Numbered from the stretch's first letter, positions 40,944 through 54,300 are shown. The stretch is 64,000 nucleotides of DNA from Asterias rubens (GCF_902459465.1 NW_022985694.1:372001-436000); one strand, 5' to 3'. Numbers and translations are program-made. Notes: a model not told the origin generated them from the letters alone.

Positions 40944-41224
40944 CGATTTCATAGAGCTGCTTCAGCATAAAAATAATCAGCTTAGCACAATAAAATGTAT
41001 GCTAAGGCTCTTTACGCAAGCATGTGAATTCACGAACTGCACGGTACTTTACAGTACTTGATACCATGGGGTCGAAGCTCGACTTTTCGAGGTATCAACG
41101 AGATTACAACGAGCATTGTAGTATCTATATGTATGCAGTTTGTGAATTCGGTGCTTGCGTTAAGAGCCTTGGACAAGGCTAGCCAAACTACCCAGTCACA
41201 TTTCTGCTAAATGAAACTGGGCCC
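40944..41224. mobile_element. Family G MITE interrupted by another element
   Basis: The left end (CGATTTCATAGAGCTGCTTC) and right end (CTGCTAAATGAAACTGGGCC) belong to family G. They are separated by a second inverted-repeat element. It begins 18 bp after the stop codon of the C1orf74-like gene and contains AATAAA at 40989-40994. Confidence 0.8.
41006..41168. mobile_element. Nested inverted-repeat element
   Basis: GGCTCTTTACGCAAGCATGT at the left is inverted as GGTGCTTGCGTTAAGAGCC at the right, with GTGAATTC inside each arm. It sits within the family G MITE. Confidence 0.78.
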
Positions 41225-41458
41225 TTGTGATAGACTTCACTTGATGCTTTATATGTGGCATGGGGGTACCCCCCCCCCCCCTCCTATTGTGTTCTGGGAA
41301 CGTTTCAACTTTCTCGGGAGATTTGAAGAGGATTTAAGGGGGAGGGTACTTCTGTACAAGAGGAAAAGAGTGTGTTGGAGTATGGGAACATTTTTATTTT
41401 TGTACCCTGTGCCACATACAATGTACATTGTATCAGGCATTGTACATTGCATGGTTAA

Positions 41459-41894
41459 ACAGCCAATAAATGATGATCTCAAATATATTTTCTAATAGCT
41501 GCAGTCCATAGGAAACATAAACAAATATAAGGGGTCTCTAACCTCCATTAAAACATGGTAAAAATGGGGTTTCCTCCAGAACGCTCAAAGCTAAGTTTCT
41601 GAAAAAACGCGGGGTCAACAAACCCGCGTGACAAAGGAATCGTGACGTCTGTGGCGGCTGTTTGATTTAGAAAAAAGCGCCCTCAGTTTGCCAAAGCTGG
41701 AGAACTGTGTTCAAACCAATTAGGGGAAAATCGTCACTGGCACTAAGGGGTCATTATAATGCATTGTTGACTCGGGTTATTTATTACTAAATGCAAGTTT
41801 TGAGACTAAAATGGTTATTAACCGGTATTTACGAGGTCCGTTTGGCCATAAAAAGGTAATAGTTGAAATATTAAGATCATCCTTTATTGGCCGT
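41459..41894. mobile_element. TTAA MITE, family F
   Basis: ACAGCCAATAAATGATGATC to GATCATCCTTTATTGGCCGT with TTAA at 41455-41458 and 41895-41898. A shorter relative is at 58676. Confidence 0.87.
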
Positions 41895-42089
41895 TTAACA
41901 TTGTGTACAGTGCAGGGTGGCAGCTTGCCAGAGTCAAACTTCATAAAGCTGTTGACCGAAAAAAAGGTGCCTTTTTAGAACAGCTGCACTGAACTAAAAT
42001 GGATTTGCAATTTAAACCTCGAGGGAAACTGACCGGACTAAATCTGAAATAATTTGGGGTTGAACTGCATGTATTCTAACAGAAATTGA

Positions 42090-42172
42090 CTACAGGGGGA
42101 CTTGAACCTGCAACTTCCAGATTAAAATGCAAGTGTCTTCACCGACTGAGCTACCGTGTATCTAGCCCTAAT
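42090..42172 (-). pseudogene. tRNA-Lys-like relic
   Basis: The minus strand reads GGTAGCTCAGTCGGTGAAGA (D arm), ATTTTAATCTG (TTT anticodon context) and GCAGGTTCAAGTCCCCCTG (T arm). The anticodon stem (TTGC/TCTG) does not pair and the acceptor stem is poor, so it is a tRNA-Lys-type pseudogene or SINE head. Confidence 0.6.
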
Positions 42173-42228
42173 GTTGGTGGTCTCCCTAGTTGACAAAATG
42201 GTCAGACTGCCAGTATTAGGGCTAGATA
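42159..42228. repeat. 25-bp imperfect inverted repeat
   Basis: TATCTAGCCCTAATGTTGG is inverted as CCAGTATTAGGGCTAGATA around a 20-bp loop. It overlaps the edge of the tRNA-Lys-like relic. Confidence 0.8.
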
Positions 42229-43698
42229 ACTTGGATAGAACTCTGGCACTTTAAACCAGAGGTTGCATTTATTGATGTAGCTCAGTATACACAATACACC
42301 GATCCAGTAAGCCCTGCCCACTTACGTATTGACCAATCACAACCTGTATCGCAACCAAAAGTCCAACAAGTAGGTCTGACATTGCGTGTGCATATGCGGG
42401 GCGTGCGTGGCAGAGTTGTGCAGAATGGCATTGGAGAGGCGCATGTGTTCTTGCTCACACGTGCGCCGTGGGCGAAGCCTAATGGATCGGTCCATTATCC
42501 CCAGGGAGATGAAATGGAATGAAACAATTGGTAATTTTTTGAAAACAATGATAATTTTTGGAATTGCCCAATAAAAATAAGTTTTTATTTGTTAAAATCA
42601 AAATACACTTCCACGATACATAAAGGCAAGTGGGGTTTAAAAGTTACAAATATCAAACTCAAAAACTGTTCATGTCAAATATTAGTAATTGAAAAAGTTT
42701 ATTCATAAATTAAATGCAGAACCAAATTGTAAATTCTTTTAAACTTTCGAGATTCATTCAAGTCTGGCGTCTTTTGGATATATTCTTACATTGATAGAAA
42801 AAACAATACAAGTACAGTTTTTGTTTAAGGAAATAGTGGATAGATTTCTTAGAATGTGGATACAAAAGAACTTAGATACAGATACATGTACCGGTAGTCT
42901 AAAAGAATGGAACATCAACGCCACCGATACAACCTTAATTTACAAACACCCAAACAAGTTTGCTTGTGAGCGAGAGGAACACTTGTACAAAAACCAATGT
43001 CACTGAAGCCTATTTTCCGGTTGAGATTTCCTCTTGAATTTTAAAAAGATGACGAATAATAATACACAAGTTCATTTACTGGGCTACTAAGCAACTTTTT
43101 AACACTTAAAACTGGTATAAAAATGCACCAACGATGACATCAAAACACTGTTTCCAGAAAAAACCTGAGGCTTAGCAAAGTTACAGTGAAACTTCCACAA
43201 TTAAGTTGTAATATTTCTTGAAAAAGAAGTGAAAACAAAGTAGAAAGTTTCTAAAACACATTAGCGTCTCTGTCAGAGGACAAAACTTATTGACACAATA
43301 AGCACTCCCTTAACACCCAGGTCCGATACCAACTGCATCAAGTAAATATCAAGAGAAGAGCGTCTTAAAAGAACACCCTTATAGGCACACAAACCAGACG
43401 TGGAATGACATGCAGGCCACGGAGGCCATGGCATCTGTGCCCCTAATCTTGGCCTTGGTGCCCTTCAAAAGTTCTCCATTGACTTTAAGATATTCCAATG
43501 GAAGTGCCCTTTGCAAAATGAAAATGGCCTGGCCCTTTCAAAAATGAAATCCCGACACACACACAATCCATTTGACCACCGGAGCATTCCTCTGGACCGA
43601 TAGATTGTGCCGAACTTCAAGACCTATCCTACACAACTCTGTACACACGTTGGAAAGTTCAAGCAGTCCAATGGACTGGTTAAAGTACACATTATAAA

Positions 43699-43813
43699 GA
43701 CCTTTTCGCAAATACCCTTTGCGCAAACGCTAACTGTTGAATGAGGTGCATGCTGGTGTACCTGCATGCACCTCATTCCACCTGCACCCGAACCGTGTAT
43801 TTGCGATAAGGTC
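43699..43813. mobile_element. MITE, family H
   Basis: GACCTTTTCGCAAATACCC to GTGTATTTGCGATAAGGTC, 115 bp. A near-perfect inner hairpin is built on TGAATGAGGTGCATGC/GCATGCACCTCATTC. Second copy of the element at 17821. Confidence 0.87.
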
Positions 43814-43819
43814 TACAGT

Positions 43820-44914
43820 GGAATGCTTGTTTGATCCAACCAAAACAATTCTACCAGTTTGACATTGGAGGGGGGGGGGGGATACTGGGATACTGTAAGT
43901 GTAGACATAATTTTGTCAGATCAGTGCTATAAGATTGTAAATTGCAATTTCATATTCACAGTACTTATAATTGAAAGGTCACCGAGTGCAAAATGCATTT
44001 ACTTTTTTACAACAATTCAAAATCCAAAAGTAAATGGTCAATAATCAATTTGGAGACCACTTTTAATCAATAAACTCAATTTACCAGAAGGTCCAATAAC
44101 AACCTTATAGCCCCGAGTAAACGATTTGTGCTAAATGTACAAAAGAAGTTATAAATAAAGAACATAAAGATAACAGTTGTGCACAATAGGTGTGCAAATT
44201 AACTGCTACGCTAATTGATGTACATTTTGTATCAGCCAGCACACTGTCCCCCAGAGAAAAAAAGAATGTTATTTTGAAAATGATACAGCTTGGATAAAAT
44301 TTGCCAAAATGTTCATGTTAATTTTATATGAGTTGAAGTGCTTTTGATCTCGTCTGTGTACGTTAAAAAACTATGACAGTCTTTCGAAACAGTTTAACCT
44401 CCTACTCTGCAGTCCATAAAATGTGTAAATTGACCAACCATTTGGAATCATTAAACTGCATGTGTTGTGTATTATAGACCCGTTGCATTGACATCATCTA
44501 GATTTGTCATGTTTGTGCGCGCGACGCACATGATTGGCCAATTAAAATGAACAACCTACTTTTGACCTCTAGGTGAGGGCGCCCTACTGAAATGACTTCA
44601 TGTGCATAAGGTCTATAGTAAAGCAAACATAAACAGAAACTGCAGACTTTCATATTGCATCTTACCGTGGAAGATGGGAAGGATGCTCTATCGAAACCAC
44701 CAAGCCAGTCGGGCTCCTAAACAGAACAAATTTTAACCAGCTGAGAGTACCAGCCTGACGTAGTTCAGCCAGTTTGGATACATGGTCCACAAACACAGTA
44801 CTGACTCCAGCTGGGCTCAATGTACGGACACCATTTCCATTTACACTTGATGTACACACACTTTTAACAAATATATACCATCTTCCATACAACCCAACCC
44901 CCAGATAATTTGAA
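43820..44914. other. Non-coding, 3' flank of MANF
   Basis: This should contain the MANF 3' UTR (minus strand, below 44915). No poly(A) signal could be chosen with confidence and no other gene was seen. Confidence 0.5.
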
Positions 44915-47900
44915 CTATAACTCTGCTTTCTTGAAATGCTTTGGCTTAAGATGCTCAATACGTTTAATAAAGTCTGATTTCTCTGTGCAAGCCTTGCATT
45001 CCTCTCCCCAGTCATTCAGGATCTTCTTCAGGTCTCTCACTTTAAGTTTCTTCAGGTCCACTGCGTCCAAATCAATTTGTTTCTCTGCGGGTAAAGAAAA
45101 ACTTATTGATTTATTGCTTTTAATAATAATAGTCTGATAGTGGGTCTTATATGAGTGACGCTTAAGGTGTTTCAACATTCAGTATTTTTCTGCAAGGTTT
45201 GTGGGACTAAATTTGAATTATGAGCAGTAGCACCATGTAATGGTTTACAAGGTACTGTGGCGCAATATGCAGCCAATCAAACCAGGAACAGCGGGGTGAA
45301 CTGGAGTGCACTCGTTCTTTTACATGCATTATACAACATCAGGACCAACGGCTTTATGTTCCATCCGAAGGCGAAGCATTATGGTTTAGTGTCTTGCTTA
45401 AGGACACAGGTGCCACGACTGGGAATCGAACCCACACTCTGCTGATCAGAAACACCAGAGCTTCAATCTGGTGCTCTTAACTGCTCTTGACACTTCCGGT
45501 CAAGCTTTTAACTGTCGTCGTGTAGCCAGCAGGGATCACACCCAAGGTTACAATAGAACCTGGGAAGCGGCAGCTAAGGGACCACATAAGAAGAAAGGGA
45601 ATGTGACCTAACAAAGCTGGAAGTGGATGGGTCCATAAAAAGTACAGCTTATGGGATTATGGGCTCACTAACATCAAAGGATAGATTAGGGGATCTAACT
45701 ACTCACCATATTTCAGCTCGCATATTTGTGAGTCAAGCTTCTTTAAATGAGTGCAGATTTTCTCAGTAGGCACGTAGTTGACTAACCGCTTGCTGACCTC
45801 CCCGAGTGACCCGGTTGCAGCATCTGATGTCCCACCAATGTAATAACACTAGAGAATGAATGAGACAAAGGCTATAAGTCAACAACATGCAACCATTGTC
45901 CTGTTATATGTAGCCATTCAAATTATTGATAAACTTCTAACAAAATCACTTCATCCATTGAAGAAAATGTGATTTATCATTCAAATTAATAAGTATTCAG
46001 TGATGCAAACCACACAGCTGGCCTAATATTTCGTCCACTCAAGACAGTCACAAGGGAAGTGGTTTAGCTGGCTTATTTGGTGTTGAAAAGCATCCTTATT
46101 TCAATGATATATAAAATTGTGCAAACAAAAATTGGTTTCTAGTGATTCGAAATGACAAGCTACATTTTGTAACTGGTCAAAGACAACACCTAGCACTAAG
46201 ACTCATCTTTTAAGATGAGTTCTGATTAGCAATTTGTATTGCCTAATGCCAGAGCAGAGTGATTATGATAATAACCCTTTAGGTCTTTTAGAGTAATGAA
46301 ACAGTGGGATGAAATGCACTTTCAGAGATGTGTCTTCCTTACATCTGTGCTGTGTACACTAGGATATTGATATTGATGAGAAAACACTTTATAATGGTGT
46401 ACATGATTTACTTCACTAACAAAATACAAACTGCCTTGTGCAGTTCTCAAACCCAAAAGATACTTACGAAAGAATTTTCTTTATTTTTGGCCGTCTTGCA
46501 GTATTTCCTTATTGCTTTTTCAATGCCGTCCCGTCCTTCATCACGCTGTTTTTTTGTGATTGTCTTTTCAATTTTGTTCAAGGCAGCAATACACACTGGA
46601 GAGGGAAAAAGTTAAGACAAAACAACGTTGTGAGAACAATTTGCAAAATGATTCTACATCAGATATTTCTGTCATCCCTCCTGAGCTGTCAGTGTCATAA
46701 TCATATGGCATTCAGTTATGCAGGCCTGGCTTGCATCTGTTGCCTGGTATTGTCCTTAGAAACTAATTAATGATTTTTCAATTGAAGTTTGTGCCCTATG
46801 CAAGAAAAAAATTGCCTTGCCCTCGGCTTTCAAAGATGAAATTCCAGGCTGGCATGTTCAAAACAGTGTGAGAGAAATCCAGAAAGTGGTGACAAATAAC
46901 GAAGTTTTTTTCAAGGCCTCATCCAGGTTTTTTTTCTTTTTCACCCTACATCAACCACACATGTACTCCTCGTTGTATGGGAATACAGTTATGAGTTAAG
47001 CCTTCTCATTTGAGTACACACAGCAGGCCTCAAATAAGAAAGAGGTCACGGACAGAGGCCCATGGGGGATGAGCCTCTGTCGCCCCAGTCTTTGCATTCG
47101 TCATGTTGGTGCCCCTCCAGATGTCAATAGCTCCACAGTGCAGCCAGGACAGGGTTTGTAAATCCATCAGAAAATGTACTGTTTCTCATGGCAATGCCCT
47201 ACACTAACCCCCCCCCTCCCGGCACTGTGCACGCCCTTTGCTGAGAGACCCCCTTCCTTCACAGCCATCCGTCAACTTGTTTTGGTCCTATACTAAGTCG
47301 AGTTGTCTGACAATGAAAAAAACGCCCGCCGAGGTTGTCCGAACGGTCGAGCCGTCTCAACCGTTGAGTTGTCCGACAGACAAGTTGTCTCACAACCCAT
47401 CCATAGACAAAGAATGGAAAACCCAATGCCTGAGCCTGAGGGGCTGAGCCCTCAACTGCTGAACCTGAGCATGCTGATCCTGAATCTGAGTGAGTGAGTG
47501 AGCTAGCTGACAACAAGCACTTGAGACGCAACAACTTAACTTGATGTTATTGTCAATTATTTAATAAATGTTGGTGGTTAATTATTCTTCTTTACAATTT
47601 AAATAGCAAATATTACTCAATCATGTCATGTCATCGCTAAAGTTTATTATTTAAAAAATTAATAATGCCACTGATTGATGAATGACGGTCATCGATCGAG
47701 TCAAAAGTATTTTAATTTAAAAAAAAATTTAAGAACAGATAAATTCAATCTCGACAAAGATTCTGATACAAAATTTTTAAATCTTTAACAAATTTAGTCG
47801 ACTAGTTACAACCGCTGTAACCATGTTAAAAAAAAAAACTACTTACCTTCACATTCTCTGTCTTTTAATTTCGCCTCTGAGGTCTGAACCAACATCAACA

Positions 47901-47952
47901 TGCAGACGACCGCTGCTGCCACACACAAACCAGCCATGCTCTGAACGTTCAT
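44915..47952 (-). CDS. MANF: Mesencephalic astrocyte-derived neurotrophic factor homologue
   Basis: Four minus-strand exons: 47952-47847, 46595-46468, 45848-45707 and 45084-44915. They total 546 nt, 181 residues, and all phases agree. Exon 1 encodes a signal peptide ([19 protein letters not shown]) and the first Cys (KDRECE). Exon 2 has [11 protein letters not shown], exon 3 [14 protein letters not shown] and ICEL. Exon 4 has the SAP-like domain [15 protein letters not shown], the CxxC motif ([10 protein letters not shown]) and the C-terminus KAEL. Domain order, eight-Cys pattern and length match MANF/CDNF (about 180). The family acts in the ER lumen and, when secreted, protects cells from ER stress. 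KAEL is a KDEL-type retrieval signal, comparable to RTDL in human MANF. A SINE lies in intron 3. It is head to head with HSPA14. Confidence 0.96.
45285..45500 (-). mobile_element. tRNA-derived SINE
   Basis: Read on the minus strand: tRNA-like head with GTGTGGGTTCGATTCCCAGT, then CTGTGTCCTTAAGCAAGACA, CTTCGCCTTCGGATGGAACA and TGCATGTAAAAGAACGAGTG. Inserted in MANF intron 3, sense to the gene. Confidence 0.75.
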
Positions 47953-48310
47953 TTTCTGTAAAAGAATGAGCCCAATTTCAACTCAATTTTAACAAATTGC
48001 TGAGCTTAAAAAAAAAACCACGAAGATGACCAAATGGAGCAAAGATATGACGACAACTTGTCTCTACAGCAGTTTTGTAAGCATTGTAGTCACACTCGAG
48101 AAAAAGGGGGTCCGAAAATCAGCTGTTTGTGCTGTGAATTGTGAAATCAAAAATGTACACATGCAATTTTTACTAAAAACAACGTGGACGAATTTCCTAA
48201 TACATTTGTCGAGTTGCTATTGGTCAAACTGCTTATGACGTAACCGGCGTTTTGACACTCTGATCCGAGAGGCGAATTTAGGTCATCGATAGATGGCGCT
48301 ATTCATCAAG
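47953..48310. promoter_or_regulatory. Bidirectional promoter region of MANF and HSPA14
   Basis: Only 358 bp separate the two start codons. Visible sites are an inverted CCAAT box (ATTGG, 48219-48223), a CRE/UPRE-like TGACGTAAC at 48236-48244 and ACGTGG at 48182-48187. No TATA box was seen near the HSPA14 start. A canonical ERSE (CCAAT-N9-CCACG) or ERSE-II was looked for and not found. Confidence 0.75.
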
Positions 48311-51300
48311 ATGGCGGCCTCCATGGGAATTTCTTTTGGCGGTTCTACCACGTGTTTGGCGATATTTAAGGTAATTTTGTACTTTTTGGAATGTTTAAAC
48401 AATTTTTGTATTTAATTTAGTGTTGTTCTTTCACAGGTCGTAAAATGTAACGTGTTTTGGGGGGATCTGTGCTGGAGATTTATACTTGAAAAACTCATTC
48501 AGATTTCGATGATTCATTTTGTTCACTGACTGCATGCACTGCACGCTGCGCGATGACGACCGCAATGTGCGGCAAACCGTAAAGTCTGCTAAAAATGCAA
48601 GGGGAGCAAGGGCCCAGAGAAAAGGGTAGAGGCATTTGCTATACCATGTATACCATCATATGCATGTACCAGGGGGAAAAATTTTCTGTATGGCGCCACC
48701 ACTTTTTCATTTAACTTGGTCGTTGAGCCCCGTGGAATACACTGGAAGTGGAACACCCTTGCTTCTGACACATTCAACCACATCAACAAGAGGTCCTGGC
48801 TCTCGATTCACAACCCCACATACCAGCTCTTCAGTCTACACCAGCTCCTTCTTCCCACGCACCATCCCGACTGGAACAACCAGACAACCTCCCAGTTCCT
48901 GCGGCGTACCCCTCCCTTGAATTGAATGACGCTTTCAAACTGGCGTTAAGGGACCCCCGGCTGAAGTAACCTCATCTCCAACTTTTTAATCGCACCTGTA
49001 CATAATTCTATCTGCGCCTGACACAAATTCGTGTTGCCTAAAAGTCAACACATGCGCTCACACGCAGTACGTACATCTTCAACCATTTGAAGGCTGCACT
49101 TTAAAAAGGAAGAAGAAGAAGAATATGAAATACAATTAATATTATAAAAATAATTCTAATTCTAAATAAGAAATCTAATTGAATTTAGTAATTAACCTCA
49201 AGTCAAAGAGATATCCCTTTTTTTAAAAATTAGTGAAAAGGTGGTGAGTGGCGCGGTCCCAAGCCAGTCAACTCGGTCCCAAGTCAACTCGGTCCCAAGT
49301 CAACTCGGTCCCATTATATTTCTTCACAGTTAGATCCTAAATTGACTCATTTTTCATTAAATAGGTACGTAAATCCAGAATAACATAATTTATTTGACAC
49401 TTTGTTCTTGGCTCATGCAGCTCCAGGTTTCTATAGAGTTGTTTGAACTTTGGTACAAAATATAACAATTACTTGCATGTTCCACTATAATACAGGATGG
49501 AAAAACTGAAGTTATTGCAAATGATGCAGGAGACAGAGTGACGCCAGCGATCGTTGCCTACAATGGAAAGGATAAGGTGATGAGCTAAATTATCTGTAAT
49601 TTGCCTTCTTTACGGGAACACTACAGAGTCGGTTTTTCTAACAAAACAGTTGCTGTCACAAAAGCACTTTATTTAACCCACCATATACATAAACTGACTA
49701 GTAGAAGTTTGTGATCGATCGGCCATCTGGGTCAAAAGAAAATAGTGGAAACCGATAACACATTTTGCATGACATTGCTCAAAAAAAAATTATTAAATAA
49801 AATGCTCACTGAGCGATAAACTCAAAACGGGAAATTAGTGTTAACTATTTCAGACAGAAATATTTTAAGGGATGCTTTCTTTCATTAAACCGTGTAAGTT
49901 TTTGAATAAATGTGTGATCTTGGACAAGTTTTTTTCTTACAAATTCTATAAGTTTCCTTTAAAATAATCTGTTTTACTAGGAACAGCTCATCCTCTTCAT
50001 TCAATCTTGTGCCAGTTACTGTCGTGTTCTTCAGTCTATAGAATAAGATAGTTTGTCATGATGCAACCATTGTTTTCACTCTACTACCATAACACTAGAT
50101 TATGCCATGGTTCTATTTTGTTTGTAAACAAATATTGCGTACTCTTGCGTATATTGTATTCTTACGATTTTTGTTTTAGCAACTCAACTATTTCAATTTC
50201 CCTATTGAAACCTGGGCAACAAAATGCCATTTTCGTTGATTGGAGTTGGTTGTTTACATGTACTAAACTTCTCTTTTCTCCTAGGATGTTGGCATAGCTG
50301 CTAAGCAGGGTAGAATACGCAATTCTGTAAACACAATCAGCGGTGTCAAACACGTATTAGGAAGAAAGTAAGTAACCAGGGCCCAATGTCATAGAGCTGT
50401 GGTAAGCAGAGAAATATTGCTTAGAGAATAGGACTCAGGTGGGAGTCAAACCTATGCCCATGCCATTTTAGAGTAGATGTCTCGCCACTACATTTGTATA
50501 CTACCAAGCATGCCTGGTGAAAAATCCAGTTCAAATCCTGTGTGATTAGCAGCGGGGTACCACAACAACTTGTACAGGATTTCAAACTGGGCTCAATTGT
50601 CACCAGGCATGCTCGTAGGGCAAGTAGGTCTAGCGTAAGACCACCTGAGTAGTATGCCTGTTGGTTGTTTTACTCTGGGTATCTCTAAGAGTACAGCACT
50701 TATCACACATCATTGTTGGGAAAAGAACAAAAAAAGATATCCCTTATGCAATTATTACATCTATTGAATCCTGCTTTGAAGGCTGCCTTATTTCTGAACT
50801 GTGGCATTGTAGGGTGTCGTCACCGAGTGGTTTAGAGCATTGAATTCAAGTTCTGGTGGTTCAGTCAATGGAGTGTGTTGGTTCAGATCCTGGTCGAGAC
50901 ACTTGTGTCCTTGAGCAAGATGATTTACTATTATTGCTCTCTTCACCCAGGGGTTGTCAGGGGTGTAAATGGTTAGAGGTTAGAGGTCAATCTTGTGTAT
51001 GACAAAAACCACTGGAGTGCTATATTTGCCCGGGGTTGTGTTGACCCCTTGCACGCGCGTCACATGCGGCGACTGATGCCACGCTAACCATGTTGGTGGT
51101 CAATATGGTTACGTGTTAACGCCGGATCGCCTCAAATGCGCACTTCACTGAGTTACACACGTTGACCATGACCACCAAAATGGCGCATCCAAGATTATTC
51201 TGGTGATGACGTCAGGTGAACTAGGTCAGTACTCTACAGGGAGCTGAGAAACATTAAAGAACTGTTATTAGTCCTAAAGAGCATTGATATGGTTATTGTA

Positions 51301-54300
51301 AACTACGCTATATAAGAACTTGGATATTATTATTATTATTTTCCCCTCCCAAGATTTGACGATCCTGTTATACAGCGTCAAATTCAAGCCGGCCCTACTA
51401 AGATTGTAGATCAAGATGGCTGTCCAGTCTATGAAGTAGAATTCAAAGAGAAAGCAACTCAAGTGAAACCAAAGGAAGTCGCTGCACTTATCTTCAAGAA
51501 AATCAAAGGTGGTGTATTGTTTTCTAAAAAATATCTGCTTCTATCAGTATCAGTGGTGTTCTATAATAATAATAATAGTACGGACATTTATATTGCGCAA
51601 TCACCTATATAATACTCTACTGGGCATTACAAGGAATACAAAAAATCCAGAGAAAAAAAGAAAAAAAAACCAAATACACGGAGCAAGAATTAATTAAATG
51701 GGTAAAGTACACAAATGGGTTTTTAACTTAGACTTAAATAAATTACGGTAAGTGAAGAAGACTGTCTAATGCGAGGTGGGAGATTATTCCAAAGATGTGG
51801 AGCGGCGTATACAAATGCCCGATCACCTAAAGTAGCCCTTGATTTACTAGATGGGTGTGACAACAATGTGGGATCTTGAGAACTCCTGAGACGGTAGGCT
51901 GATCGAGAGAGTGATTTCACGGTTATGAGTTCTTGACTGTATGTTGGGGCTAAACCATGAATGGCTTTATTAGTTAATAAAAGAACTGTTCTTTGGCGAA
52001 CCGGTAACCAGTGTAACTCAGTTATCTATACATTTGTTTTAAGTAGGATTTGAAACTTTGCTTTGCGAGAAAGCTATCTTGAAACTTAGGCTGTGTCTGC
52101 ATTTGCAGCTTAGGCTACATTATTACAAAAAGGGTTTCTTGGAATGAGAGAAAACCTTGCAGGGTTAAGGTTGAGTGATAAATGACCTCGTTTATGTCAG
52201 GTCCTTTATTACATGGCAATGACCTCACATAGCTCCAACCCTTGTCACTATTGCTCTTTTATTCCCCTAAAAGTAATTAAAAAACCCAAATTAATAAAAG
52301 TAATTAACTTTGTTGACCTCTGTGAGGCACTGTTTGATGTCACTAAGTCATACCAAAGAGTTAGACGAATTTTGAACATGCCTTGGATGTGGTGGTAACT
52401 TGTGTTTTGGTTAATGCAATTGTTTTCCTACAGATATTGCATCGAATCAAGGTGGTAGTAGAGATGAGAGAGATGTGGTACTAACTGCACCCCTGGATTA
52501 CAGCGAGGCATCATGTAGTACACTAAGGTAAGGTAGGACCCTACAGACTGGCAATGACTTACAACAACTCTCTACCCCCATTTCTGCACAGCACATGGCA
52601 CAGGCCTGGGCCCAACTTAATAGAGCTGCTCAAGCAGACAATATTGCTTAGCAATTTTCTGCTTTCAACTTCAAGATCTTCCATTTGTTATGGACAAAGA
52701 CCTTTTTCTTTCGGCGCACTATTTTTTTTTTATAAGTCTTCCTGTGCCTATTCGCGAGGCTAGTTCTTTACACTGTTTAAAGTATCTGTTAAAAACTCAT
52801 TTGTTTGAAGCTGCTTATTTTTAATCTGCTTATTTGTAATCTTTCACTCTTTGTATATTTTATTGTCTCTTTATGCGCTTAGAGGCTTTTGTATTACATG
52901 TAGGTACTTTACAGATGTCTTAATTAAAATTATTTTTGTCTTTTTCTTACGAACAGGCAAGTAGCTTGCGATGCAGGTTTCAACGTACTCAGAGTAATCA
53001 GTGAGCCAGCTGCAGCAGCGCTTGCCTACGGACTGTGTGATGCAAAGTCGCTGGACAAAAGGTGAGTCAATTTAACAGATGGAAATTTGCATCGTGGACA
53101 AAGAATAATAGTTTTTACTTGCACAGTTTGAAGATAATGTTGGTAGAAAGCTTCCTTTAATATATTACATGCTGAGGTGCTGTAGTTTTTATAGAAATGA
53201 GAGAAACGGAAAACTATTTTGGCATATACAATGTTCATTTATGCGACTCCACGGAAAACATTGCTGCGTGATTATTCCCTTTTTTTTTTCTTCACAAATT
53301 TGACAACTAATGAGACTAAAAACTTCTTCGGGAAAATAATATTACATACATTTATTCACAGTGTGTAGGGATTCATGTCATGGCCAAAAAACTTGTGAAA
53401 ACCAAATAACAAATGAAAATGAAAACTTCTACAGGTTGAACCACCGTGTACCTAATACAATATCATACCTCATACTATATTGTTGTTGTTTTTTTATACA
53501 ACATAAATGTGCAATATTGTATTATTGTTTTGTATGACAACACTGAAATAAATGTTACTAAAATGACTTAATTTTCTCAACTTCCTTCCTACTGCAGTCA
53601 TGTATTGGTTTATAGACTCGGCGGGACAAGCCTGAGTGTTTCCATCCTTCAAGTGAGCAGTGGTATGCTCAGGGTCATCGCTTCTCAAACAGATCGGACG
53701 CTTGGTGGAGACGAGTTCACCTTGCTACTCGCTAAGAGTTGCGCAGCTGATTTTAACAGGTCTGTACTCTTTTGCGGCTGCAGCATTGTTTGAACCCTGG
53801 TGGTGGGCTAATTTGTTTGGATCATTATTTCCTACTTTTAAAACGTCTTTCTTAACGTATCCATTTATAACAAACGGATACAAACGCTTTTAAATGTATC
53901 AACTTTTTGAGAAGATTGTACCATAGGGAAGAATTATGGATGAATTTAAATAGTTTTCTACTCTGTGATTTTAGATTTTTTAGCTGTTTCATAGCGCAGC
54001 GCAGCTTAACAGCTCTTGTTTTTGTTTTAAAAAAATATATATATTCAATGCGGTTTTTCGCATAGTTCCCAAAGAGCAAGTGCAATGAAACTTTCAGCAA
54101 TGAAAGGTATCGGTGGTCCAATGAACCTAAAACAATGACGACATGAAGGTACACTATTTTAAATATTTGATCAAATCAGCCACATGAGACCGTAGGTTTC
54201 TGTTAACTGGAATGGGTAGGGATAAATTAGGTCTTGAACTCAATGAACATGAGGTCTTCAATTCAATTCAATTCAATTCAATGAACATTTATTTTCATGT

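Larger units (their letters stand above)
41900..43690. other. Non-coding interval
   Basis: Apart from the tRNA-like relic and hairpin listed separately, no gene or bounded repeat was recognised. Short frames here have no domain-like sequence. Confidence 0.5.

Noticed and set aside
42386-42574. 62-codon plus-strand frame rich in Cys
   Set aside because: No splice sites, signal peptide or conserved Cys pattern supports it.
47953-48310. Canonical ERSE or ERSE-II element in the MANF/HSPA14 promoter
   Set aside because: ATTGG and CGTGG both occur, but about 30 bp apart, not at the 9-bp or 1-bp spacing required.
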